Shown here in pieces: positions 6,735 to 14,335 of a stretch of DNA of 36,888 bases. Location: assembly GCA_024691565.1 (NCBI GenBank), contig JAILNN010000246.1, forward strand, positions 1-36,888. The letters run 5' to 3'. The notes beneath the pieces were generated by a model. The model saw only the letters and a list, made by a program, of their open reading frames with translations, was not told where the DNA came from and did no database searches. Position 1 is the stretch's first letter; every line of letters begins with the position of its first letter. The stretch is from Lachnospiraceae bacterium (lineage in GTDB: Bacteria > Bacillota > Clostridia > Lachnospirales > Lachnospiraceae). A program made the translations under genes and the position numbers.

Positions 6735-8402
6735 TCAAAACAAATATTTTGCAAATTTATTCTGTTTATTTTCTCCCTTAAAAAGGAAGGTCAAAACAAT
6801 CAATCCCACAGCAAAAATAAGCATAATTATCGAAAGTGCCGAAATAAACTCTTCTGCATGTGAAATATAGTAAACGAAGAAATCACGATAATTTCCTGGA
6901 ACTAGTTCTAAATTCTTAATCTTATCTGTCGCAACATAAAGCGCAACTGAAAGTCCCTCAGAAACCGCACAGATGCAGAAAACAAATCCCACTAATCTGC
7001 AAATCCTATGGTAATACTTCTGAGTAAAGAAAAGAATAAATAGCCCAATCAGGAATAGTAAGAATCCTGCGACACAACTAATTATCAGATTTTTTCTAAT
7101 TTCTTTAACTCTCTCTGCAAGCTTTTGAGCATATGTAAATTTAAGACTGTCACGATATGCAGTCTGAACAAGTCCAGAAACATTCGTGGTTGCGGTCTTA
7201 ACTTCTTGCGTGTAAAGATATCCATTCTCAACAACCTTATGACTCAAAATCTCATAAACTGTATTCTGAATATCAAGGAAATCTGTCGAACGATTAGAAT
7301 TGAACGTAGCCTCCAAAGAAAGCTTACCATTCATATAAACATTTCTCTCATTAATCAAATCTGAAAGACTTCCCTCATCATAGCCCGCAGAAACAATCAA
7401 ATTATTGACGTTTTCATTTAACGAACTATAAACCTTATTATAATATTTTTCCTGCGCAATATCACTAATTAAAACATCAGGACTAGCAAAGATATGTATT
7501 CCAAGGAATGAACCTGTAAATATAACCAATCCTGTAATCATAAATAGCGACGCAACCGCAGAAACCACTATCTTTTTAATATCAAATCTCTTCTTAAAGA
7601 CAAGGTAAACCAAGAGAACGACAAACAAAACAATTAAGGAAATCAAGGAAACCTTGATTATCGGATAAACAAAGTCCTCTCTAAGACTCTTAGCAACCTG
7701 TTCAGGTTCTGTCTGCTCAAGGAGTTTTAGGGACTTAGCCGCCGCATCAAAATCAACCTTGAATTTCTGACTACCCTTAACAGCCACAGTCGTAACAGGA
7801 ACGCTAGTAGCAAACTCATATTTATCACCAGCAATATCTATCTGATTAACTTTATTATCGATGACTGTCATATCACTTTCGACATCGATTTTTGTAAGTT
7901 CATCTAGCTTATCCGAAGAATCATCTGGCTCTAAAGTCGCAGCTACTGAAGCATCGCCGTCGCCATCTTTATCTGAATCCTTCTTCTTATCAGATTTATC
8001 CTTCTTATCCTTATCTGAACTCTGCTGAACTAGATTATCCTGATTTTCCACGGAATTATCTGTGGTCTCAGAAGTCGTATCAAGCTTAAGAAGGTATCCA
8101 TCGTTAACTCCTACCTCAATATTATCGTAAATCGCACTAATCGCACCAGCAGCAGCATCTGCATCTAAATCTACACCATCACTCGCAAGCTTGTTTCTAA
8201 GCTTATCAAGATACTGAGGAGCAGCAACATATTTCTCTCCATTATATTCAAACACAGATCCAGCGGCACTAAGCACACTAGCTTCATTTGAGTTAATCGT
8301 TCCCGCCAAAGCCTTCTTTTCCTGCACTCCAACCATAAGGAAAAGAGCCATCAAAAAGAGCATGCCTTTAAGAAAAGTGTATAATCCACTTTTTTTATTC
8401 AT
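6735..8402 (-). CDS. Unknown exported/membrane protein at the head of the cps operon
   Basis: I do not recognise this family. The 555-residue product begins with a signal peptide (basic MNKKSG, hydrophobic LKGMLFLMALFLMVGV, likely cleavage after ALA). An extracytoplasmic part to about residue 245 includes an Asp/Lys-rich low-complexity stretch near 130-155. Next come two membrane segments (about 250-275 and 283-308), a second outer loop of about 125 residues, and three more membrane segments near 435-460, 465-490 and 520-545. ATG at 8402 is preferred over an in-frame TTG at 8411 because AGGT lies about 10 bases before it. It is 14 bases from cpsB, in the place where other loci carry a regulator or ligase. 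A role in polymer attachment or sensing is guesswork. Confidence 0.85.
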   Translation of the reverse strand: MNKKSGLYTFLKGMLFLMALFLMVGVQEKKALAGTINSNEASVLSAAGSVFEYNGEKYVAAPQYLDKLRNKLASDGVDLDADAAAGAISAIYDNIEVGVNDGYLLKLDTTSETTDNSVENQDNLVQQSSDKDKKDKSDKKKDSDKDGDGDASVAATLEPDDSSDKLDELTKIDVESDMTVIDNKVNQIDIAGDKYEFATSVPVTTVAVKGSQKFKVDFDAAAKSLKLLEQTEPEQVAKSLREDFVYPIIKVSLISLIVLFVVLLVYLVFKKRFDIKKIVVSAVASLFMITGLVIFTGSFLGIHIFASPDVLISDIAQEKYYNKVYSSLNENVNNLIVSAGYDEGSLSDLINERNVYMNGKLSLEATFNSNRSTDFLDIQNTVYEILSHKVVENGYLYTQEVKTATTNVSGLVQTAYRDSLKFTYAQKLAERVKEIRKNLIISCVAGFLLFLIGLFILFFTQKYYHRICRLVGFVFCICAVSEGLSVALYVATDKIKNLELVPGNYRDFFVYYISHAEEFISALSIIMLIFAVGLIVLTFLFKGENKQNKFAKYLF

Positions 8403-8416
8403 TTTAATCAATACCT

Positions 8417-8450
8417 AAAAAGGTCCCTCGATTATAATAACCGAGGAACC
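8417..8450 (-). terminator. Terminator of the lysine-rich secreted protein gene
   Basis: Plus-strand arms GGTCCCTCG (8422-8430) and CGAGGAACC (8442-8450) form a 9-bp stem with one G-U pair when read on the minus strand, followed by five T (complement of 8417-8421). It ends only 15 bases before the ATG of the next gene. That gene must therefore rely on read-through or on a promoter I could not identify; the only TATAAT nearby lies in the hairpin loop and lacks a -35 box. Confidence 0.8.
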
Positions 8451-8465
8451 CTACGATTTTCATTA

Positions 8466-8498
8466 ATTGTATTTCCAAATATATTTCCAGAATACAAT
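8466..8498. repeat. Inverted repeat downstream of the secreted-protein gene
   Basis: ATTGTATT at 8466-8473 and AATACAAT at 8491-8498 are perfect inverted arms around 17 bases that contain the palindrome AAATATATTT. It could be an RNA hairpin in the 3' untranslated region or a protein-binding site. There is no T run, so it is not a terminator itself. Confidence 0.5.
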
Positions 8499-8568
8499 CC
8501 CATCTATTAAACGGTTACTGTTTCACTAATTATCAAGTATCACTTTGAAATCTATCTAGTAGATTTAA

Positions 8569-9789
8569 TTATACAAGAGTTACTACTGATCCAGATGTTA
8601 AACCAAATCCTGCAGCTGTGATTGTGAATGCTCTTCCGTTTGTTGATGAAATAACGATTGCATCCTTACCATCTACAGTAGCCTTCTCAATGTAGATTGT
8701 CTTCTCACCACCGAAGTATGGCATTGCATCACCTTCGAATGTGAACTTGTAAGCTGTCTCACTGAGCTTAGCACCAGTTACCTTGTATGTTCCATCAACT
8801 GCTGAACCAGCACCAGAAATCTTAACTGACTTAGTCTCTGAACCAGCCTTAGCATCTGCCTGGAATTCAAGCTTAGCATTACCAATGTTTGTAACTGTCT
8901 TATCTGTAGCTGCAACATACTTAGCGTAGATAGCTGCTACTGAAACTACGTTAGCTGAAGCTGAAAGCTCTGTAGCTGCTGCCTTGTTAAGTACAAGGAT
9001 GTTCTTACCTGTAGCTGCTCCAGAAACAACTGCTGTAGCTGTTGTAGCTGTCTTATAAACATCTGCATTGTTGTAAAGATCAACTGCTGCATTTGTACTA
9101 ACCTTAACGTTTGTCTTAGCAGGTGTAACTGCTGAGTTTGTTGTTACTGCTGCTGAAGAAGCAACTGTAACCTTAACGTTTGCCTTCTTACCAAAAAGTG
9201 ATGTGTAAATAACATTAGTTGTTCCAACCTTCTTAGCCTTTACTCTAACCTTAAGGATTCCCTTCTTAGCAACAAGCTGAACCTTCTTAACTGCTGCAAC
9301 TTTCTTCTTAGCAACCTTGAAGAGCTTCTTGTTATTAGCCTTAATCTTACCAGCCTTAACCTTAGCTGCATTCTTAGTATTAAACTTAACCTTAACTACT
9401 GCTGTACCTGAAGCTAAGTTAACTGTCTTCTTCTTTGGTGCGAACTGAACCTTCTTAAGAGCCTGCTTCTTATTAACAACTGTTACATTAACAACGCCCT
9501 TAGCTTTCTTCTTGTTAGTAACTGTAACCTTAGTCTTACCAGCCTTCTTACCAACTAAAACGCCCTTCTTATTAACTGTAGCGATCTTAGAGTTAGCAAC
9601 CTTGTATGTAAGGCCTTTCTTGTTACCCTTAGTTACATTAAGTTTTACCTTACCCTTAACTGCTACTGCTGCTGCATTAACATTGTTAACTGTAAGCTTA
9701 GCTGCTTCTGCCTTTGTAGAAGAAGCTCCAGCAACTGCAAGAGCTGCCGCAAATGCTGTTAAAGCAATTTTTGTGATTTGATTTCTCAT
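8569..9789 (-). CDS. Secreted lysine-rich protein with bacterial Ig-like (Big_2) domains
   Basis: Predicted 406-residue exported protein. ATG at 9787-9789 follows AAGGAG by 10 bases. The signal peptide is MRNQITK, then ALTAFAAALAVAGASS, with cleavage near KAEA. Residues about 30-100 look like a Big_2 fold (YKVANSKIATVNKKGVLVG, then KAGKTKVTVTN). A second similar beta-rich, lysine-dense stretch runs to about 215, then a less basic C-terminal part. I count 69 Lys, about 17%, and no Cys, Trp or His. Lysine is coded almost always by AAG, unlike neighbouring genes, which suggests strong expression. No LPXTG, SLH or membrane anchor is seen, so it may bind the wall polysaccharide or be released. It has its own promoter and terminator inside the polysaccharide locus. 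Function unknown. Confidence 0.85.
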   Translation of the reverse strand: MRNQITKIALTAFAAALAVAGASSTKAEAAKLTVNNVNAAAVAVKGKVKLNVTKGNKKGLTYKVANSKIATVNKKGVLVGKKAGKTKVTVTNKKKAKGVVNVTVVNKKQALKKVQFAPKKKTVNLASGTAVVKVKFNTKNAAKVKAGKIKANNKKLFKVAKKKVAAVKKVQLVAKKGILKVRVKAKKVGTTNVIYTSLFGKKANVKVTVASSAAVTTNSAVTPAKTNVKVSTNAAVDLYNNADVYKTATTATAVVSGAATGKNILVLNKAAATELSASANVVSVAAIYAKYVAATDKTVTNIGNAKLEFQADAKAGSETKSVKISGAGSAVDGTYKVTGAKLSETAYKFTFEGDAMPYFGGEKTIYIEKATVDGKDAIVISSTNGRAFTITAAGFGLTSGSVVTLV

Positions 9790-9885
9790 GACATTTAATC
9801 TCCTTTTTATTATTCTAGCCCATATTATTAGTATATGAACAGTTAAATACCATCCTCTGTGCACCCACCCAAAAGCAAGTCAAAA

Positions 9886-9930
9886 GGTAACGAAAAACAT
9901 TAAGTAAGTCTATATACCTTTTTCATTACC
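9886..9930 (-). promoter_or_regulatory. Hairpin in the long 5' leader of the secreted-protein mRNA
   Basis: GGTAACGAAAAA (9886-9897) and TTTTTCATTACC (9919-9930) pair over 12 positions, 11 Watson-Crick and one G-U in the minus-strand RNA, around a 21-base loop. It lies about 15 bases after the predicted transcription start and about 95 bases before the start codon. No known riboswitch is recognised. A 5' stabilising stem is plausible for an abundant surface-protein mRNA. Confidence 0.65.
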
Positions 9931-9950
9931 CGACACATAAGAACAGTTTT

Positions 9951-9979
9951 ATTATACTCTCTTGAAATGATTTTTCAAG
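9951..9979 (-). promoter_or_regulatory. Strong promoter with palindromic -35 region for the secreted protein
   Basis: On the minus strand TTGAAA (complement of 9973-9978) and the perfect -10 box TATAAT (complement of 9951-9956) are 16 bases apart. The -35 box lies in the perfect inverted repeat CTTGAAA-5-TTTCAAG at 9961-9979, which could be an operator. The leader to the ATG at 9789 is about 155 bases. Confidence 0.8.
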
Positions 9980-10038
9980 TGAAAAACAAAAATATATTCT
10001 TAAGATTTTGTGACATACCCCAAAAATCCCAATTTCCC

Positions 10039-12267
10039 TTATTTTTCACCTAAAAGTTTTTTATCATAAAATACTGATTTCTTATCGAATTCCTCATCTA
10101 TCTTATCGTAACCATACTTTTCAGCAAGTGTTTCCTCACCAGAGAAAAGATTAGTTCCAAGCCCAAGCCTCTCTCCCTCAATCTTAACACCAATACTTGC
10201 AAGGGTAGTTGGGAACAAATCCAAGGTTGTAAATAAACGATTCTTAGAATTTGAACCATCAAGTCCCTCTGCTGGATTAATAACACAGTTATATATTGGA
10301 CGAGGCTTATCTAAATCATAATTCTGCTGAATATATCTACTATCCATCGTAGGGTGATCACCCGAAATAACAATGGTTGTATTTTCATAAAAGTCTTGTT
10401 TCTGAATCCACTCAACAAACTCACCAACCTGCCTACTGGAGCAAGCATATACATTTTCATACTGCGTACCATACTCATTTTTACAGTCTTCGCAAAGGTA
10501 TCCACTTGGGAAATGAGTATCTACTGTAAGCATTGTAAAGTTAAACGGCTCATCCTTCTTAGAAATCTCCTCCAATTCCTCTTTGGCAAACTTAAAGAGC
10601 TTCTTATCTTCATAGCCCCACCAAACCTTATAGTCCTTAGGGATTTTCCCTTCTTTGATAGCTAAATTATAATCAAACATATCAAAGTCGCCATGTTGCC
10701 CAAAATAGAGCTTTCTACCACCGAATGCAATATCAGAACCTACCACTATTTCCTGGTTATAACCCTGCTCCTTAAGAAGATCTCCTATAGATGTTACTCC
10801 AGGTAAAAATTGCACATCTGGTGAATTATAGCTATTTCCACCGATAGGGATAAGAAGTGGTGTTCCAGAGGTCTGTGAAACCATACCCGCAACAGTCCAA
10901 GTTGCACCATTAGTTGAATATGAACCACCAATCTTATCATTTTCTGAAAAGTTTATGTTTTCCTTAGCAAGTTCAGCAAGCTCAGGAATTACTGTCTGCT
11001 TCCAATAACCGCCTTCATCTTTCGAAATAAAGGTCGATTCCATAGACTCAAGGAAGATATAAATCAGATTTCTCTTTTTCTCAGGGAAGGTAAGCTCAGT
11101 TTCATCCGCCAACACATAATTATCTTCAATAAATGTTGACTTATCAAACTGCTTAGCCAAATATGCAAACACCTTGAAATTTGAGTTAAATACAAGGATA
11201 ACAACCAACAAATATATGCAAGAAGCAGATAATGATGTATAAACTGTCAGCGCATTATTTCTTATTATCTTGAAAATGGCAAATAGAATAATTGCAATAA
11301 TCAAAGAAGCACCCATAATAATAAAGGACACTGCGCCGAATCTGAAATACTCTTCAACCATACTCTCGCTTGTACCTGTCATTGGCACCTTCAAGTGGAA
11401 AAGAATTTCTCCCATCGAAATATTACTAAATTTATCATATAAGAAGTTAGAAGTAACAAGTAAGACTGTTGATAACACCACAATAAATATTGTAACGCCA
11501 TATAAAACCTTGTGTTTAACCTTCATCTTCTCCAGGTACAAGCCCTTAATCTTGCCACCCAATGTACTTAGATTATAAACTACCTCTTTCTTATACTTAA
11601 ATAAAATTAAATAAACAATTGCTAATACTATAAATAAAATTATGATTACAACCGCTCTTCTCTCGGCTGCCTTTTTATTAAGAACTTCTCTACTGTAGTT
11701 AAATTCATTTTTAAAATGGAACTGGCAATCATCACCAGGACTCTTTAAGATAATAGTGTCATCCTTTTTTTCAAGATCAACATCTCTAAAGAATCCATGC
11801 GCATCATAAATTTCTGCACCAGTCATCTTAGCAACACAAATACCATTTGCATATATGCTAATATCCTCGATAGCAACATCCTTTTTATAGTTATCCAAAC
11901 AATCAAGTCTAAAGTAAACCGCATCTGTAACAACTGATTCTTTAACCTTCATATCAACATGGTCAGAATCTATATTCTTACTTACAGAATTCTTTTCACT
12001 AGTATTTTTTTGTGCATCCAACCAAAAAATCTGAACAAGAGTTTTAACATTCTTATTATAATTAACCCTTATTTCAACATCCTTAACCTTAGTACCAAAC
12101 TGACTGGCAATTATAATAATTACTATAGCTGCAATAAACCCAAAAAATATGGTGTCAATCTTTTTCTCGCGATTACTCTTCTTTCTTTTAGGTTTACTAC
12201 TTCCTTTAATATTACTATTTCTTCGATTAACAGCGCCTGCACTACTTCTTCGTTCTTTTCTACCCAT
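10039..12267 (-). CDS. LtaS/MdoB-family phosphoglycerol transferase (GacH-like)
   Basis: Membrane-anchored enzyme of the sulfatase fold that probably moves glycerol phosphate from phosphatidylglycerol to a surface glycan. The N-terminus is very basic (SKPKRKKSNREKK), followed by a first membrane segment near 38-58, an outer domain to about 205, and further membrane segments to about 365. The catalytic domain has the metal-binding Glu region LIYIFLESMEST near 407, the nucleophile region NGATWTVAGM near 456 (likely catalytic Thr), and ISGDHPTMDSRY near 637. That sequence is closer to MdoB/GacH than to the classical LtaS motif. At 742 residues the length is in range. It is last in the assembly block, 40 bases after rmd, so a side-chain decoration role is likelier than bulk lipoteichoic acid synthesis. 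Confidence 0.85.
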   Translation of the reverse strand: MGRKERRSSAGAVNRRNSNIKGSSKPKRKKSNREKKIDTIFFGFIAAIVIIIIASQFGTKVKDVEIRVNYNKNVKTLVQIFWLDAQKNTSEKNSVSKNIDSDHVDMKVKESVVTDAVYFRLDCLDNYKKDVAIEDISIYANGICVAKMTGAEIYDAHGFFRDVDLEKKDDTIILKSPGDDCQFHFKNEFNYSREVLNKKAAERRAVVIIILFIVLAIVYLILFKYKKEVVYNLSTLGGKIKGLYLEKMKVKHKVLYGVTIFIVVLSTVLLVTSNFLYDKFSNISMGEILFHLKVPMTGTSESMVEEYFRFGAVSFIIMGASLIIAIILFAIFKIIRNNALTVYTSLSASCIYLLVVILVFNSNFKVFAYLAKQFDKSTFIEDNYVLADETELTFPEKKRNLIYIFLESMESTFISKDEGGYWKQTVIPELAELAKENINFSENDKIGGSYSTNGATWTVAGMVSQTSGTPLLIPIGGNSYNSPDVQFLPGVTSIGDLLKEQGYNQEIVVGSDIAFGGRKLYFGQHGDFDMFDYNLAIKEGKIPKDYKVWWGYEDKKLFKFAKEELEEISKKDEPFNFTMLTVDTHFPSGYLCEDCKNEYGTQYENVYACSSRQVGEFVEWIQKQDFYENTTIVISGDHPTMDSRYIQQNYDLDKPRPIYNCVINPAEGLDGSNSKNRLFTTLDLFPTTLASIGVKIEGERLGLGTNLFSGEETLAEKYGYDKIDEEFDKKSVFYDKKLLGEK

Positions 12268-12307
12268 CTTTTCCTAACCTTTTCTTTTTCTAAAACTTGT
12301 CTTTAAA

Positions 12308-13234
12308 TCACCTACGTGTATAATAGTCAAATATATCCTTAACAGTATCAAATATATTAAACTCAGGCTCCCATCCAAGTTTTTCCTTAATAAGGCTATT
12401 ATCGCAATATATTACATCGTTCTCAACAGGTCTAAAAAGCTTAGGATCTGTCTCAACCTTAACTGACTGATCTGTAAGAGAAATAATATATGATAAAATA
12501 TCTCTCAAAGCAACCTTTTCACCATTACCAACATTGTAAATCGTATCGAAATCATCGCTTTCAAGAATCATTCTATATGCTCTAACAACATCTCTAACAT
12601 TACTAAAATCACGATAAATATCAAGATTACCAACTCTCATGATTCCAGCCTGGCCACTCATATGAATCTTTGCAACCTGCTTACACCAGCTAGGAATTAC
12701 AAAGTTATCGCTCTGACCAACGCCCGTATGATTAAAAGCTCTAACGTGATATATCTTCATTCCATATCTTTGTTTATATACATCTGTAAACTTCTCAAGT
12801 GTCATCTTAGAGATTCCATAAGGATTATTTGCACTAAGTCGATTTTTCTCGCTAATAGCTTCCTTAGAAGGCTCATACTCTTCACTAGAACCAATAAATA
12901 AAATCTTTGTATCAAGCTCGCAAATACGCACAGCTTCAAGGATATTTAAGGCTCCACAAACATTAACTTCCATTGTCTTCTGAGGGATTTTCCAGCTCAT
13001 TCCAACACTACTTATCGCAGCAAGATTAACGATACAGCTAGGCTGAACCTTATTTATCATGCTTTTAACAAGGTCTAAATCCATCATGTCACAAACATAA
13101 TAATCAGAACAAATCTGGCTGATTGAATTATGTCTCATGTCACATCCAAAGACCTCATAGTCATGATTCAAAAACTCCTTGATAAGATATGGTCCTACAA
13201 AACCAGCCGCTCCGAAAACCAGTACACTATCCAT
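12308..13234 (-). CDS. rmd: GDP-6-deoxy-4-keto-D-mannose reductase (GDP-D-rhamnose forming)
   Basis: Short-chain epimerase/dehydratase-type enzyme that reduces the Gmd product to GDP-D-rhamnose. The NAD(P)-binding motif is FGAAGFVGPYLI at residues 7-18. The catalytic pair is in NPYGISK near residue 140, with GSSEEYEP upstream (the Ser/Thr position). AFNHTGVGQSDNFVIP is the signature I associate with Rmd proteins rather than with GDP-L-fucose synthase. At 308 residues the size fits. Start has GGGAGG upstream; it is 12 bases after the GT4 gene. The partner gmd is 21 kb upstream on the same strand. Another 4-keto sugar reductase activity cannot be excluded. Confidence 0.8.
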   Translation of the reverse strand: MDSVLVFGAAGFVGPYLIKEFLNHDYEVFGCDMRHNSISQICSDYYVCDMMDLDLVKSMINKVQPSCIVNLAAISSVGMSWKIPQKTMEVNVCGALNILEAVRICELDTKILFIGSSEEYEPSKEAISEKNRLSANNPYGISKMTLEKFTDVYKQRYGMKIYHVRAFNHTGVGQSDNFVIPSWCKQVAKIHMSGQAGIMRVGNLDIYRDFSNVRDVVRAYRMILESDDFDTIYNVGNGEKVALRDILSYIISLTDQSVKVETDPKLFRPVENDVIYCDNSLIKEKLGWEPEFNIFDTVKDIFDYYTRR

Positions 13235-13246
13235 AATAAACCTCCC

Positions 13247-14335
13247 TTATTGATTTAACACTTTTTCATAGCAATCAACAATTTGTTTAGTTATCTTTTT
13301 CCAACTAAATTTCTTTAACTGAACCTTACCTTTTTCAATCATCTCTTTTCTAAGTTCTTCATCGTTAAGAACCTTATTTATCTGATGATTCATCTCGGCA
13401 ACATTCTCAGGGTCAAAGTAAACTGCCGCATCTCCACCTACTTCAGGCATTGAACTTGTGTTCGAAAGAACAACTGGACAATTACAGGTAAATGCCTCCA
13501 ATGTAGGGATTCCAAATCCTTCATACTTAGAAGGGAAGACAAAGCACTCTGCATGTGAATATGCATAAGCAAGGACTTCATCGTTTGCATTAAGCTGCAT
13601 AACCTGATCTTCAACTCCAGCAAGCTTCTTCTGCTCACTCTCATTAAAAGCGCCACCACCAACACAAACTAAGTGAAGGCTCTTATCCTTCTTTAAAATA
13701 GGCTTAACCGCTCTAAAGAAGTTCTCAAAATTCTTATAAGCCTCTCTTCTTCCAACAAATAGAATATATCTCTCAGGGAAGGTAATATCAGTAGGCACTG
13801 CATCAGTATATTTAAAACTACTTCCAATGTAAATAACAGAAATCTTATCCTCAGGAATATCTGGATAAAGCTTCAAAATATCCCTCTTTGTACTCTCTGA
13901 AATCGCGATAATATGGTCACACTTATGAAGAAGCTTTTTCTTTCTAGGAATTGTTCTGTCAACAACAGGAACAACAATCTCAGGGAAAAGCTCCTGAATC
14001 ATATCATATACAGTGAAAACAACCTTACCCTTGGCAAACTTAAGTAAATATGGGTCATAATATGTAGGCTGAATAATATCATATTTTCCAGAAACAAGCT
14101 TAGGAATAGTTAAAATCTGATTTAAAAGCTTAACACCGATTTCAACCACACGATTGTAGTCCGAAGCCTTTCTTCTAAAGTACTTCTCGAAATATTTATT
14201 TCTACTCAAAACACATTGAACATCTGCATCAGCAAGATTCATATGCTTCATATAGCGAAGTAAATCATAGTAGTATCTTGAAATTCCACCGAATTTCTGT
14301 GAACACATAACCTGATAGTCAAATAAAACCTTCAT
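13247..14335 (-). CDS. GT4-family glycosyltransferase
   Basis: Cytoplasmic retaining glycosyltransferase with two Rossmann domains. The N-terminus, MKVLFDYQVMCSQKFGGISRY, has the acceptor-side glycine loop. The C-terminal donor site shows ERYILFVGRREAYKNF near residue 187 and the acidic motif CFVFPSKYEGFGIPTLEAF near 275, matching the EX7E pattern of GT4 enzymes. At 362 residues it is normal. Its ATG overlaps the wzx stop as TAATG with GGGGGA upstream. Given the GDP-sugar genes, a GDP-mannose or GDP-rhamnose donor is plausible, but the sequence does not prove it. Confidence 0.88.
   Translation of the reverse strand: MKVLFDYQVMCSQKFGGISRYYYDLLRYMKHMNLADADVQCVLSRNKYFEKYFRRKASDYNRVVEIGVKLLNQILTIPKLVSGKYDIIQPTYYDPYLLKFAKGKVVFTVYDMIQELFPEIVVPVVDRTIPRKKKLLHKCDHIIAISESTKRDILKLYPDIPEDKISVIYIGSSFKYTDAVPTDITFPERYILFVGRREAYKNFENFFRAVKPILKKDKSLHLVCVGGGAFNESEQKKLAGVEDQVMQLNANDEVLAYAYSHAECFVFPSKYEGFGIPTLEAFTCNCPVVLSNTSSMPEVGGDAAVYFDPENVAEMNHQINKVLNDEELRKEMIEKGKVQLKKFSWKKITKQIVDCYEKVLNQ

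Noticed and set aside
9512-9781. Plus-strand open frame of 89 codons opposite the secreted-protein gene
   Set aside because: It is the mirror of the Val/Ala/Lys-rich coding sequence, with no binding site and no family match.
9790-9945. Known riboswitch in the leader of the secreted-protein gene
   Set aside because: No conserved core of c-di-GMP, cobalamin or other familiar riboswitch could be recognised.
12308-13234. GDP-L-fucose synthase
   Set aside because: The region around the catalytic Tyr and the NHTGVGQ segment fit Rmd better, and Fkp already offers a fucose route; assay needed for certainty.
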